A DNA stretch of 64,000 bases. Source: CAVOAK01 sp963664465. Its GTDB lineage: Bacteria; Pseudomonadota; Alphaproteobacteria; UBA8366; CAVOAK01. The notes under the pieces were generated by a model. The model worked only from the letters and a program-made list of their open reading frames with translations. It ran no database searches and was not told where the DNA came from. The DNA lies in NCBI GenBank assembly GCA_963664465.2, contig CAXXSU010000015.1, forward strand, positions 186,001-250,000, given 5' to 3'. Made by a program: the position numbers and the translations under genes. Shown here in pieces: positions 17,109 to 25,490 of this stretch (position 1 is its first letter; each line of letters begins with the position of its first letter).

Positions 17109-18430
17109 CTATCCGGGGTCGAGCCGGGCGGCAACCAGCGTGAACAGGGCCTTGTCCGGGCAGGCGCTGGAGAGTTGGAAGCGCACGCGCCGCGTATTGC
17201 GCACGATGACGGCGCCGATCTTCAAGAGCTTGAGACGGATGGTGCCGGCCTGGGCGCGGGCCATCTCGGTGCCGGCCAGCCCGAGACGCCGGATGGTCTC
17301 GACCAGCGCATAGGCGAGGCTGGAGAGCAACAGGCGGAATTGGTTGGGCCACCACTTGTGGCACGAGGTGCGGTCGGCGAACAGGTCCAGTTGCTGCTCC
17401 TTGATGCGGTTCTCCATGTCGCCGCGCGCGCAATAGAGCTTCTCGTAGAGATCTTGCGCATCGCCTTCCAGGTTGGTGACGATGTAGCGCGGGTTGGCTC
17501 CCTTTGGACCGTGCTCGATACGCGCGATCACCCGGCGCTCGGCGTTCCAGGTGCCGGCGGCGTAGGCAAACTCGCCGAACAGGCGCTGCTTGAAGCCTGT
17601 GCCGGCGAGTTTGCCTACGCCGCCGTCTCCATCCACGGCGCGGCCAGATCGTTGAGCCGCGCGTTCTTGGCCAGACCGACGATGTAGCCGACACCCTGGC
17701 GCTCGCACCAGGACAGCATCTTGTGGCGGCAGAAGCCGCTATCCCCTCGCAAGACGATGCGCACACCGGGCCACGCCTGACGGAGCCTTTTGACCAACAG
17801 CGCCAGGATCGCCCAGGCATGCTTGGCTCCATCGATCTTCGACGGGCGCAGATAACTGACCAGCAAGCGCTCGCCGCAGAACACATAAAGCGGCAGGAAA
17901 CAGTAATGATCGTAGTAGCCGTGGAAGAAGCGGCCAACCTGGCGCCCGTGCACCGCGTCGTCGGTGGCGTCGAAGTCGAGGATCAGTTCCTCGGGGGCCT
18001 CTGAATGCGACGCGATGAAGTCCTCCACCAGAACCTCGTGGATGTTCCACGCCCAGTCCCGGCCGGCGGCGTTCTCGAAGCGGCTCAGCGTCGACGGGCT
18101 GGCCAGGGCGCAATCGCGCTCGGCCGCCGTCTGCAAGGCGAGATCGTGGCGAAGGGCCGCGTGGTCGTTGACGTCCTCGTAGCCCAGCGCCAGTCCGAAC
18201 ACGCGCTGGCGCAGCATGGCGACAAAACGATGCTCCACCTTCCCCCGCTGCCGGGCATCGATCAGCCGCCGCGCCACCGAAGCCGTAAGGCCCGAAAGCC
18301 GGTCTGCTTGCCGAAGCAGCAGGACCCCGCCGTTGCTGGTGATGTCGCCACCCGAAAAATCAGCCGCCACACGACGCTTGCGGCAGGCTGGAAATTCAAG
18401 GCTCGAAGAGGTACAATTCGTCACCGCCAA
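17109..18430 (-). pseudogene. IS1380 family transposase, frameshifted
   Basis: The 5' part (18430 back to about 17630) encodes the N-terminal 267 or so residues, through FDATDDAVHGRQVGRFFHG, VLRGDSGFCRHKML and GLAKNARLNDLAAPWMETAA. The 3' part continues in another frame from KQRLFGEFAYAAGTWNAERR to SACPDKALFTLVAARLDPG. Compared with the intact IS1380 protein in this window, the region between residue METAA and FKQRL is altered and about one turn of sequence is replaced. The break coincides with a 23-base perfect inverted repeat (17555-17577 and 17603-17625). The product would not be functional. Confidence 0.88.
17555..17625. repeat. 23-base perfect inverted repeat at the transposase frameshift
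   Basis: The left arm (17555-17577) is the exact reverse complement of the right arm (17603-17625), with 25 bases between them. The left arm belongs to the normal coding sequence (EFAYAAG), while the right arm replaces the expected coding sequence. This is the pattern left by template switching during replication. Confidence 0.85.
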
Positions 18431-18511
18431 ACTCCTGCGTTCGATCCAACTTAGTCAATTGAATCATAACGCAGAATCAGGGTTTGGCGGTAACTTTTCG
18501 TGAATCTTTCG

Positions 18512-18818
18512 GGCTAACCGCATATTATAGTGGGGACTACGCAACCGCTTTGCGGGAGTTCAAACCTCTTGCCGAACAGGGGAATGCCTCTGCCCAGACC
18601 AATCTGGGTCAAATGTACCGCTACGGACAAGGTGTTCCACAAAATTATAAAACTGCAGTAAAGTGGTACACCCTTGCTTCTGAACAGGGGGATGCCGATG
18701 CCCAGTCCAATCTGGGTTGGATGTACAATAAAGGACAAGGTGTTCGACAGGACTATGAGACTGCAGTGAAGTGGTACTCACTTGCTGCCGAACAGGGGAA
18801 TGCCGATGCCCAATGGCC
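18512..18818 (+). pseudogene. Sel1-repeat (TPR-like) protein, internal fragment cut by IS at both ends
   Basis: About 100 residues of Sel1-like repeats are left: YSGDYATALREFKPLAEQGN, then SAQTNLGQMYRYGQGVPQNY, then DAQSNLGWMYNKGQGVRQDY and EQGNADAQ. The opening resembles the first repeat of such proteins (a GDYATALREF segment normally preceded by a signal peptide). The 5' part was removed at the IS1380 end and the 3' part at the IS3 end. The open frame can be read from a TTG inside the IS1380 end, but that start is accidental. Sel1 proteins serve in envelope stress or protein interaction; this piece is likely dead. Confidence 0.8.
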
Positions 18819-18842
18819 TGCCCCCGATTAGTGGTCCAGCGC

Positions 18843-19697
18843 TTAAGTTAGAGTTTGGCGCGGGTTAAGTTGATGGGCCAACCGTAGCCCATCAACAGCG
18901 TAGGTTGGCCCCTCAACGTTTGGCAAGATGGTTTCTGGGGCCGGCGGTCTGTATCCGAGCGAGCTATGCGGCCGGATGGTATTGTAGTGATGCCGCCATC
19001 GTTCGATCAGCACTTTGGCCTCCTTCAATGTATAGAAGATCTCCGTGTTCAGGATTTCGTCCCGGAGCTTTGAGTTGAAGCTCTCGTTGTATCCGTTCTG
19101 CCAAGGTGACCCGGGCTCGATATAGAGGGTCTTGACGCCGATCCTGCCGAGCCAGTCGCGGACGGCATGAGCGGTAAACTCTGAGCCGTTGTCGGAACGG
19201 ATATGATCCGGCGGGCCATGTTGGACGAAGAGCTCGGTCAGACAATGGAGTACATTGTCCGAGTTCAATCTTCGCTCGACGACAACGGCCATGCACCGCC
19301 TGGTAAACTCATCGATCACGGTGAGCATGCGGAACTTCCTCCCATCGTGTGTTCGATCCATGACGAAGTCATAGGACCAGACGTGATTGGGCCAGCACGG
19401 CCGCAGACGGATGCAGGATCCGTCGTTGAGCCACAGCCTGCCCCGTTTCGGTTGCTTCTGTGGGACCTTCAGCCCCTCCCGCCGCCAGATGCGCTGGACC
19501 CGCTTGGCGTTCACGTGCCAACCTTCGGTCCTGAGCAAGGCAGTGATCCGCCGATAGCCATATCTGCCATACTGGCTGGCCAAGCGGATGATCGCGGCCG
19601 TGAGTGCCTCTTCATCATCCCGACCACGGGGTCTCTTGCGCTGGGTTGAGCGATGTTGGCCTGCAACAGCACAGGCACGTCGCTCGGAGATTCCCAA
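18843..19697 (-). CDS. IS3 family transposase OrfB (catalytic subunit)
   Basis: The open frame encodes 284 residues, but the natural OrfB extends upstream to about 19745 (LLSPARRRQCVDHLQAELGI) and is reached by a -1 frameshift near the end of orfA. Features are an HTH_21 domain (GYRRITALLRTEGW, VNAKRVQRIWRREGL) and an rve core with Asp in VWSYDFVMDRT, Asp in RSDNGSEF and Glu in PWQNGYNESFNSKLRDE. The C-terminal HHYNTIRPHSSLGYRPP is typical. All catalytic residues are present, so the element may be active. Confidence 0.92.
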   Translation of the reverse strand: MGISERRACAVAGQHRSTQRKRPRGRDDEEALTAAIIRLASQYGRYGYRRITALLRTEGWHVNAKRVQRIWRREGLKVPQKQPKRGRLWLNDGSCIRLRPCWPNHVWSYDFVMDRTHDGRKFRMLTVIDEFTRRCMAVVVERRLNSDNVLHCLTELFVQHGPPDHIRSDNGSEFTAHAVRDWLGRIGVKTLYIEPGSPWQNGYNESFNSKLRDEILNTEIFYTLKEAKVLIERWRHHYNTIRPHSSLGYRPPAPETILPNVEGPTYAVDGLRLAHQLNPRQTLT

Positions 19698-19741
19698 TTC
19701 GGCCTGGAGATGATCAACACACTGCCGGCGACGGGCGGGGC

Positions 19742-20020
19742 TTAGCAGTTTCCCTCAAGCGCCTCTTTCAAGATCAGCTTATCCAACGTCAGATCCGAGA
19801 TCGCCTTCCGGAGACGGCCATTCTCCTTCTCCAGGTCCTTCAGACGCTTGGCCTGGTCAGTACGAAGGCCGCCATATTCCTTGCGCCAGCGATAGTAACT
19901 CTGCTCCGATACGCCGAGCGTGCGACAAGCTTGACCAACGGACTGGCCCTGCGCCAAGGCCACCTCGGCTTCGCGCAACATGCTGATAATCTGTTCCGGG
20001 GTGTAGCGTTTACGGCTCAT
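19742..20020 (-). CDS. IS3 family transposase OrfA
   Basis: The 92-residue HTH_Tnp_1 protein reads SRKRYTPEQIISMLREAEV then LGVSEQSYYRWRKEYGG, ending in a leucine-zipper-like helix (RLKDLEKENGRLRKAISDL). The ATG at 20020 is chosen because AAAGGAGG lies five bases before it; an upstream start at 20044 is less likely. The stop lies just past the shift point to OrfB. Confidence 0.9.
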   Translation of the reverse strand: MSRKRYTPEQIISMLREAEVALAQGQSVGQACRTLGVSEQSYYRWRKEYGGLRTDQAKRLKDLEKENGRLRKAISDLTLDKLILKEALEGNC

Positions 20021-20091
20021 TTTGTCCTCCTTTCGAGGGGGCAAAATGCGCCAAACTCTCTTAACAAAACTGGATCACTTTTAGGGGGTCA

Positions 20092-20725
20092 CTCCAACCC
20101 CGAGGTCGGCGAGGAGTTGGGCGGTGCACTTGCTGGTCATCGGCGCGCCGCGGTCCGAATGCAGGGTGAGCACCTGGGGCTCGATGCCTTGCTTGAGACA
20201 GGTTTCCTCGATCAGCGTCGCGGCGAGCGCGGCGTTCTCCCGATCGGCAACCATCCAGCCCACGACGTAGCGGCTGAAGATGTCGAGCAAGACATAGAGG
20301 TAGAAGGACGTCCAGCGTTTGGGCCCCCGGAGCCGGGTGATGTCCCAGGACCAGGTCTGGTTGGGCCCCGTGGCCACCAGCTCGGGCTTGGTGTAGCAGG
20401 GATGACTACGCTGATTGCGCCGCTCTCGCACCGGCTGGTTCGCGGCCAGGATCCGGTACATCGTGCGCTCGGCGCACAGATACCGGCCTTCATCGAGCAG
20501 CGTCGCGACGACCTCGGCCGGTGACCGGTCGACGAAGCGCGGGCTGGCGAGCACGTCGAGGACGTGCGCGCGTTCGGACGCACGCAGGGCCCGGGCGGGC
20601 GTAGGACGGGGCTGCTGATGCCCGGGAGCGGGCCTCTGACGACGGTAGAAGGAAGCCCGTGGCACCCCCAGCGCTCGGCACGCCGGCGCCACGCCGACCT
20701 GCGATGCGAGCGGCTGGACGGCCAT
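20092..20725 (-). pseudogene. IS3 family transposase OrfB, C-terminus lost
   Basis: About 210 residues are left. They hold the region before the core (GRYLCAERTMYRILAANQPV), the first Asp in QTWSWDITRLRGP and the second Asp in TLHSDRGAPMTSK. The third catalytic residue (Glu) should follow about 35 residues later but is missing, because the IS407-type element joins at LLADLGV. The frame begins with an ATG overlapping the orfA stop (TGATGG). The enzyme must be inactive. Confidence 0.85.
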
Positions 20726-21213
20726 CAGCAGTCCTTCCCGTGTTCGAGGCTGAATCCCAGCAGCCCGGCAACTTTTCCCTGGACGTCCAGGATCGTATGG
20801 GCGGTGTGCAGCTCCTTCTCCAGCCGAGCCACTTTCGCCTCGAGCTCGTGCACCTTCGCGCTGAGGGGGTTGCGCTCGGCGGGCTTCCGACCGCGTTTGC
20901 TCGGGGTCAGGCCTTGAAGCGACCCCTCACGCCGCGCCCTGCGCCATTCCGTCAGATGGGAGCTGTACAGACCCTCGCGGCGAAGCAGCCGGCCCACCTC
21001 GCCGGGCTGCGTGCAGCTCTCTGCCTCCTCCAGAATCCGCAGTCGATACTGCGCGGTGAACTTGCGCCTCTTCGGCTTGGCCACGACCTCCGGGTCCGGC
21101 GTTGGCCGCGCGTGGCTGGCTCCGGCCCTGGGGGCCTCGTCGCGACGCTCCTCGACCCCCAGGGCCGGAGCGCCCATCTCTTGCAATGTCATCGATTCTC
21201 TCTCTGCGGTCAT
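20725..21213 (-). CDS. IS3 family transposase OrfA
   Basis: The 162-residue protein has a variable N-terminus, a helix-turn-helix (RRKFTAQYRLRILEEAESC, then LLRREGLYSSHLTEWRRAR) and a C-terminal coiled coil (VHELEAKVARLEKELHTAHT). Its own frame is intact but its partner OrfB is truncated, so it can no longer form an active transposase. Confidence 0.82.
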   Translation of the reverse strand: MTAERESMTLQEMGAPALGVEERRDEAPRAGASHARPTPDPEVVAKPKRRKFTAQYRLRILEEAESCTQPGEVGRLLRREGLYSSHLTEWRRARREGSLQGLTPSKRGRKPAERNPLSAKVHELEAKVARLEKELHTAHTILDVQGKVAGLLGFSLEHGKDC

Positions 21214-21415
21214 TGGTATTCACCTCCACCGCCCTACAGTAATTCCAAGGGGGGGCGGTGTCTCAGTGAGGTTGGCAGAGAGGGAAGTGAGTCTGTTGGT
21301 CTCGCGAGTGCTCGCGGGGTCTGGTTGGTTCTCAGTCCAAATATGGGAACAGATGAGGGTTCTATTCGGACTATTTATAAAAACTCCTGTAATATCAATG
21401 TATAATGAAAGACTA

Positions 21416-21505
21416 TGGCGGATGGGGTGGGATTCGAACCCACGAGGGGAGTGACCCCCTGCCGGTTTTCAAGACCGGTCCCTTCAACCACTCGGGCACC
21501 CATCC
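21416..21505 (-). tRNA. tRNA-Ser (anticodon TGA)
   Basis: Read on the minus strand from 21505, the acceptor stem GGATGGG pairs with CCCATCC. A D arm follows (GCCCGAGTGG), and the anticodon loop CTTGAAA has anticodon TGA. A long variable arm typical of serine tRNA is next (GCAGGGGGTCACTCCCCTC), then the T loop GGTTCGAATCC. The discriminator is G and CCA is encoded at 21418-21416. It reads UCA and other UCN codons. Confidence 0.97.
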
Positions 21506-21752
21506 ATTGGTCGGGAACGCCACCGAGAAGCGTAAACGCATCGCCGGGTGTTATTCCACGTTGTCTCCTTAGGTCACACAGCGTTCAGCGAAGGTCAAGA
21601 ATCGTCGCTGACGGTCTTGTCTGCAAATTCTCGAGGGCGTAACATTTCTCCAATATCGGTCTGCAGCGCCCGGGTTTCTCCGACATTGTACTGAGAGCCC
21701 GTCAGGAATGGATCGGTTGAGCGTGCAAGACTTGTTGGTAGAGGGATTGGTT

Positions 21753-21962
21753 ATGACCACTGGAATCGTGAAATTGTTCAATCAAAACACCGGCTACGGG
21801 TTCATCCAGCCGAACGACGGATCGGAAATGGCCTTTGTTCACAAGAATGCCATCAAGGATGCTGGTCTCGAAACCCTGGTCGAAGGTCAAAAGGTTCAAT
21901 ACGACGTGGTTCCGGGAATGGACGGCAAGTCCGCTGCGGAAAACCTCGTTCTGCTCGATTGA
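21753..21962 (+). CDS. Cold-shock-domain protein (CspA family)
   Basis: The 69-residue single-domain protein binds RNA or single-stranded DNA. It has the RNP1-like segment TGYGFIQP and the RNP2-like segment MAFVHK within GIVKLFNQNTGYGFIQ. RNP1 has Thr in place of the usual Lys (KGYGFI), and the second motif reads AFVHK instead of VFVH. The ATG at 21753 is chosen over one 45 bases upstream because the family starts there and GAGGGATTGG precedes it. Cold-shock proteins act as RNA chaperones; whether this one is cold-induced cannot be told. Confidence 0.93.
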   Translation: MTTGIVKLFNQNTGYGFIQPNDGSEMAFVHKNAIKDAGLETLVEGQKVQYDVVPGMDGKSAAENLVLLD

Positions 21963-21982
21963 ACGGGGCGCCTGCGCGTCGA

Positions 21983-22597
21983 TCAGGCTGCGCTATTCGC
22001 CTTACTTTCGTCTCGTCGTGCCAGGAATTCTTCGGTTGTGTTGGTGTGGGGAAAGGGCTCGGACGGGACCTCAAGACCAAGGGCGTCACAAATCGGTTCC
22101 CAACCGTCTTCCGCTTGCCACTCGAGCAGCCGATGCGCCGGTACGGTTTCTCTGACACGCGCGTTGTGCATTTCGAAGGCGGCGATCGCGACTCCGCGAT
22201 CGTCGATCCGCGAGGTGAAACGATTCTCAAACAAAGCATCCAGCATGTCCTGCCGCTCGGACGTGCGGTCGCCGAAGTTCGAGAAAATTGTGGTATTTGC
22301 GCTTTTCCACCAGGACTCTGCGTCGCGCACGGAAAGCAGCACGAGGGCATCGGGATATTCCGCAGCTAGCTCCGGCCAAAACGAACAAGCCGGCCAATCG
22401 ACGGCGGCGCCATAGCCGTGAAAGAAACTCTGCCAATCCGGCATGTTTCCAAGCGATGCGTCATGCCAAATCTGTGTGTGATCAGGATGATTGGAGGCAA
22501 CGAACATGTGGTAACAGGGCGCGCCGAGGAGACGTTCCAGCGCTGTCATGAGCGAATACGTGCCGGTTCGACCTAAGCCAGCTCCAACAACCTTCAT
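21983..22597 (-). CDS. Sulfotransferase-family protein
   Basis: The 204-residue protein starts with the PAPS-binding P-loop-like segment VVGAGLGRTGTYSLMTALER. It continues with AVDWPACSFWPELAAEYPDA and VLLSVRDAESWWKSANTTIF, where SVRDAESWW is the second PAPS-contact motif. This is the small Sulfotransfer_4-type group with unknown acceptors. Length is normal. It lies 51 bases after korB on the same strand and may share its transcript, but a functional link is not evident. Confidence 0.82.
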   Translation of the reverse strand: MKVVGAGLGRTGTYSLMTALERLLGAPCYHMFVASNHPDHTQIWHDASLGNMPDWQSFFHGYGAAVDWPACSFWPELAAEYPDALVLLSVRDAESWWKSANTTIFSNFGDRTSERQDMLDALFENRFTSRIDDRGVAIAAFEMHNARVRETVPAHRLLEWQAEDGWEPICDALGLEVPSEPFPHTNTTEEFLARRDESKANSAA

Positions 22598-22648
22598 CGT
22601 TACTCCGTGGGTTCGACCAGTTAGGTGAATGCGCCGCCAGTAGGCGCG

Positions 22649-23554
22649 CTACATCATGCGACCGATGATTTTCTTTGACTGCTCTTTGCTAAGGCCGAGC
22701 GGGCGGCCGCTCAGTGGTCCGCCGTCGTCAAGAACCGGTTCTTGCTGCTCCAGCGTCGGCCTGCCTTCGATCTGCAGGAACACCCCGGTGTAGATGGTGT
22801 CGCCCCAGAGCATGGCTTTCTCGCAGGCGCTCTTCCAGTCGCTGGTGTCGTGACCTTCATCCTCGAGCCGCGTCACGCGTGGTTTGAAGAAGGGGAAATC
22901 GTTGTCGAGATTAAAGGTAATGCATGGGCTGAGCACGTTGATATGCGCAAACCCTTTATGCTCGATCGCCATTTTCATGAGCATCGTCAACTGCTTGATG
23001 TCGCCGCTGAAGCCACGGGCGACAAACGTGGCGCCATTCATTATCGCTGTCGTAAGCGGGTTAATCGGCATCTCGACGCTGCCGTGGGGCGTACTCTTGG
23101 TCTTCATGTCAAAACGGCTGGTCGGCGAGACCTGGCCGGTCGTCAAGCCGTAGATCTGGTTGTCCATGACGATGTAGGTCAGATCGACGTTGCGCCGCGC
23201 CGTATGCGTGAAATGGTTGCCGCCGATACCATAGCCGTCGCCGTCGCCGCCGGTGACAATAACGGTCATCTCGTGGTTTCCCATTTTGGCGCCGGTCGCG
23301 ACGGCCAGCGAGCGGCCATGCAAGGTGTGCATGCCGTAGGCGTTGAAGTAGCCAGGGAAATTCGAGGAGCAGCCGATGCCGCTGACATTGAGAATTTCAT
23401 GCGGCTGGAGACCGAGCTCGAAACAGGCCTTCTTGAGGCTGTTGAGAACACCGAAATCGCCGCAACCGGCGCACCAATCAGGATCGACCTTGCCCTTGAA
23501 ATCGTTTGCCGTGAGGGCAGGGACGTTGCGTTCTTGTGTCGTGAGTTCGTTCAT
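22649..23554 (-). CDS. 2-oxoacid:acceptor oxidoreductase, beta subunit
   Basis: With the alpha subunit this enzyme oxidatively decarboxylates a 2-oxoacid (2-oxoglutarate or pyruvate) to the acyl-CoA, reducing ferredoxin. The thiamine diphosphate motif is GDGDGYGIGGNHF ending in N within VMDNQIYGLTTGQ. Cysteines for one [4Fe-4S] cluster lie in DWCAGCGDFG, GIGCSSN and SPCITF. The ATG at 23554 is preferred over one 114 bases upstream because GAGGAGG precedes it and it lies 10 bases after the alpha stop. The length of 301 residues is normal. Substrate preference is not clear; KorB-like is the best guess. Confidence 0.9.
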   Translation of the reverse strand: MNELTTQERNVPALTANDFKGKVDPDWCAGCGDFGVLNSLKKACFELGLQPHEILNVSGIGCSSNFPGYFNAYGMHTLHGRSLAVATGAKMGNHEMTVIVTGGDGDGYGIGGNHFTHTARRNVDLTYIVMDNQIYGLTTGQVSPTSRFDMKTKSTPHGSVEMPINPLTTAIMNGATFVARGFSGDIKQLTMLMKMAIEHKGFAHINVLSPCITFNLDNDFPFFKPRVTRLEDEGHDTSDWKSACEKAMLWGDTIYTGVFLQIEGRPTLEQQEPVLDDGGPLSGRPLGLSKEQSKKIIGRMM

Positions 23555-23564
23555 TTCGTCCTCC

Positions 23565-25355
23565 TCACACCATGATTTCCTGGGTCGGGACATAGTGATC
23601 GGTTTGTCCCGTATGCTGTTCTCTGACACCGTCGACGATGTGGTGCGGCATAAACGGTTCACCGTCATACTTGCGGATATGACCGTCGACGCTCAGTCCC
23701 GTTTCGCTGCGCATGTAGCGGTAGAACTGTCCCGAATAGTTGTTCTCGACGACGATCGTTCGCTTGGCCTTTGAAACGATATCGATTACGGCTTGCGCGT
23801 GGAAGGGCACGAGCCACTTGATGTGCAGGTGGTTGGCAGTGATTCCCGCTTCCGCCAATTGTGCTATCGCTTCCCTAATGACGCCGTCGGTGGAGCCCCA
23901 ACCAATCAGGGTTATCTCGGCATCTTCGGGCCCTTCCAACTTGGGCGGTTCGATCGCCTCGATGACACTGGTGAACTTACGGGCCCGTTTCTCGACCATC
24001 TGCCGGCGCTTGTGTGGGTTGGTGAACTCGTCGCTTATCAGCACGCCATTTTGATCGTGTTCGTCAGTCGCCACGACATGCACATAGCCCTCCAAACCCG
24101 GAAGCGCCCGCGGCGAAATGCCGCTTTCGGTATCCTCATAGCGCAGATACTCGCCGTTCGCTGCCGATTTTGAATGTTCGGTTATCATCTCGCCGCGGTC
24201 GATTTGCGGCTGCATGTCGATATTGTCCGGGTCGACGGCAAAGGTTCCTTCCGAAATCAGCAGATCCGAAATGACGATGCCGGGACACTGGTGCCGCTCG
24301 CACAGATTGAACAGTTCGGGAAGCGTGTTGTAAGCGTCGAGAGCGTCCGAAGGCGCCACGATGATGCGCTCGAAATCGCCTTGACTGGCGCCGAGTACCT
24401 GCCACAAATCGCCTTGTTCGGTTTTTGTCGGTACACCCGTGGAGGGTCCGGCGCGCTGCACATTGATGAAGACCGCGGGGAGTTCCATCATGCTGGCGCT
24501 GCCGATTACCTCGGTCATCAAGGCGAAGCCGCCGCCCGAAGTCGCGCACATGGCTCGGCAACCGGTATGGGCCGCACCGACGACCATGTTGGCCACGGCG
24601 ATTTCATCCTCGCCCTGGCGCACCATAATTCCCAACTCGCGTCCGTGCCTGGCCATCCAATGCAGGACGCCGGTCGAGGGGCTCATGGGATAGGCGGAAT
24701 AGAATTTAACGCCGGCAGCTGCGCCGCCCATAGCCAATGCGTCGTTTCCGCTCCACAATGCCAGCGGTTTCGGCCCGCTTGAAATCGGCTCGGAATAAGG
24801 ATCGAAGTTTGATGCCGCATGGTCGTATCCAGCGCGGGCGACGTGGACATTTTCATCGACCGTATCCTGTCCCTTGCGTTCAAGCTGCAGGGTCAACGCA
24901 CCCTCTAGATCCTGGAAATCCATGCCGAGGAGAAACGTAATTACGCCGAGTGCGGTGGTATTCTGAATCAGCCGATTGCGGCTCTTGTCGGACAACTCGC
25001 CGACCGGCATCGGGCACATTTCCACACCGTCGGCCGCTGCCCCTGGCGTGATGGTGTCGCCGTTGAAGATCACGCGCGTCCCTGCCTGCATCAGGCCGAG
25101 ATGCCGGTCCATCGTGTCCTGATTTAGGCAGACCAGGAGATCCAACCGATCACCGTGACTATGAAGCGGTTGGTCGCTGATGCGAATTGTGAGGAAGATG
25201 TGGCCGCCACGCACGATGGACTGAAAGGCGTTGTAGGCGTTGAGCTGAAGACCGCGGCGCACGAACAAACGGGCGAGGATATTGCCGGGCGTGGCGATGC
25301 CTTGCCCGGCCGCCCCGCCGATCGCCAGCGAGAAATCAAAAACTCCCGTATTCAA
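23565..25355 (-). CDS. 2-oxoacid:acceptor oxidoreductase, fused gamma-alpha subunit
   Basis: The 596-residue protein joins an N-terminal gamma domain (AIGGAAGQGIATPGNILARL, NAFQSIVRGGHIFLTIRIS, residues about 1-190) to the alpha domain (SGNDALAMGGAAAGVKFYSA, YPMSPSTGVLHWMA, VRQGEDEIAVANMVVGAAHT, ATSGGGFALMTEVIG). A C-terminal VENNYSGQF-type segment follows. This gamma-alpha fusion is the usual form of KorA in alphaproteobacteria. The PSTG and GPSTGVPTKTEQGDL segments contact substrate and thiamine. It is followed by the beta gene after 10 bases, so the two form one operon. The organism also encodes a complete pyruvate dehydrogenase, so this enzyme may serve 2-oxoglutarate or another 2-oxoacid. 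Confidence 0.92.
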   Translation of the reverse strand: MNTGVFDFSLAIGGAAGQGIATPGNILARLFVRRGLQLNAYNAFQSIVRGGHIFLTIRISDQPLHSHGDRLDLLVCLNQDTMDRHLGLMQAGTRVIFNGDTITPGAAADGVEMCPMPVGELSDKSRNRLIQNTTALGVITFLLGMDFQDLEGALTLQLERKGQDTVDENVHVARAGYDHAASNFDPYSEPISSGPKPLALWSGNDALAMGGAAAGVKFYSAYPMSPSTGVLHWMARHGRELGIMVRQGEDEIAVANMVVGAAHTGCRAMCATSGGGFALMTEVIGSASMMELPAVFINVQRAGPSTGVPTKTEQGDLWQVLGASQGDFERIIVAPSDALDAYNTLPELFNLCERHQCPGIVISDLLISEGTFAVDPDNIDMQPQIDRGEMITEHSKSAANGEYLRYEDTESGISPRALPGLEGYVHVVATDEHDQNGVLISDEFTNPHKRRQMVEKRARKFTSVIEAIEPPKLEGPEDAEITLIGWGSTDGVIREAIAQLAEAGITANHLHIKWLVPFHAQAVIDIVSKAKRTIVVENNYSGQFYRYMRSETGLSVDGHIRKYDGEPFMPHHIVDGVREQHTGQTDHYVPTQEIMV

Positions 25356-25490
25356 TGCTGACGCTCCCCCACCCGTGACGTCCGACTCGGCGGTTATTGT
25401 AACTACTTGGTATGCTCAGGGATAGCCAGGACACGCCACATACGATCTGCTCACGAGACTTCGCCGGAACGTCACCGCAATTTTCAGGAC

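Larger units (their letters stand above)
16891..18511 (-). mobile_element. IS1380 family insertion sequence (copy 2), inactivated
   Basis: It follows the IS1182 end directly and ends where the Sel1-repeat fragment begins. Inward-facing ends share ttcatgaa (left, near 16899) and ttcacgaa (right, read from about 18504). Its transposase is broken by a frameshift. Boundaries are approximate. Confidence 0.65.
18819..20091 (-). mobile_element. IS3 family (IS407 group) insertion sequence, complete
   Basis: The ends form a clear terminal inverted repeat starting TGCCCCC at 18819 and TGACCCCC read inward from 20091, both reaching gagtttggcgc about 30 bases in. Two overlapping frames, orfA and orfB, lie inside. 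The 4-base flanks differ (ggcc and ctcc), so no target duplication remains, which points to recombination after insertion. Confidence 0.88.
20092..21260 (-). mobile_element. IS3 family insertion sequence, truncated by the neighbouring IS407-type element
   Basis: This second IS3 keeps orfA and most of orfB but loses the 3' end of orfB and its left terminal repeat at 20091, where the IS407-type element starts. The right end is probably near 21240-21260 (ccctacagtaattcc followed by a G run), but without a second end it cannot be fixed. Confidence 0.6.

Noticed and set aside
13894..18430. Composite transposon made of two identical IS1380 copies around IS1182
   Set aside because: The two IS1380 transposases differ throughout their length, so they are separate elements, and there is no cargo gene between them other than the IS1182.
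21416..21505. tRNA-Ser as integration site of a genomic island
   Set aside because: No integrase gene and no direct repeat of the tRNA 3' end could be seen in the window. The IS array merely stops near it.
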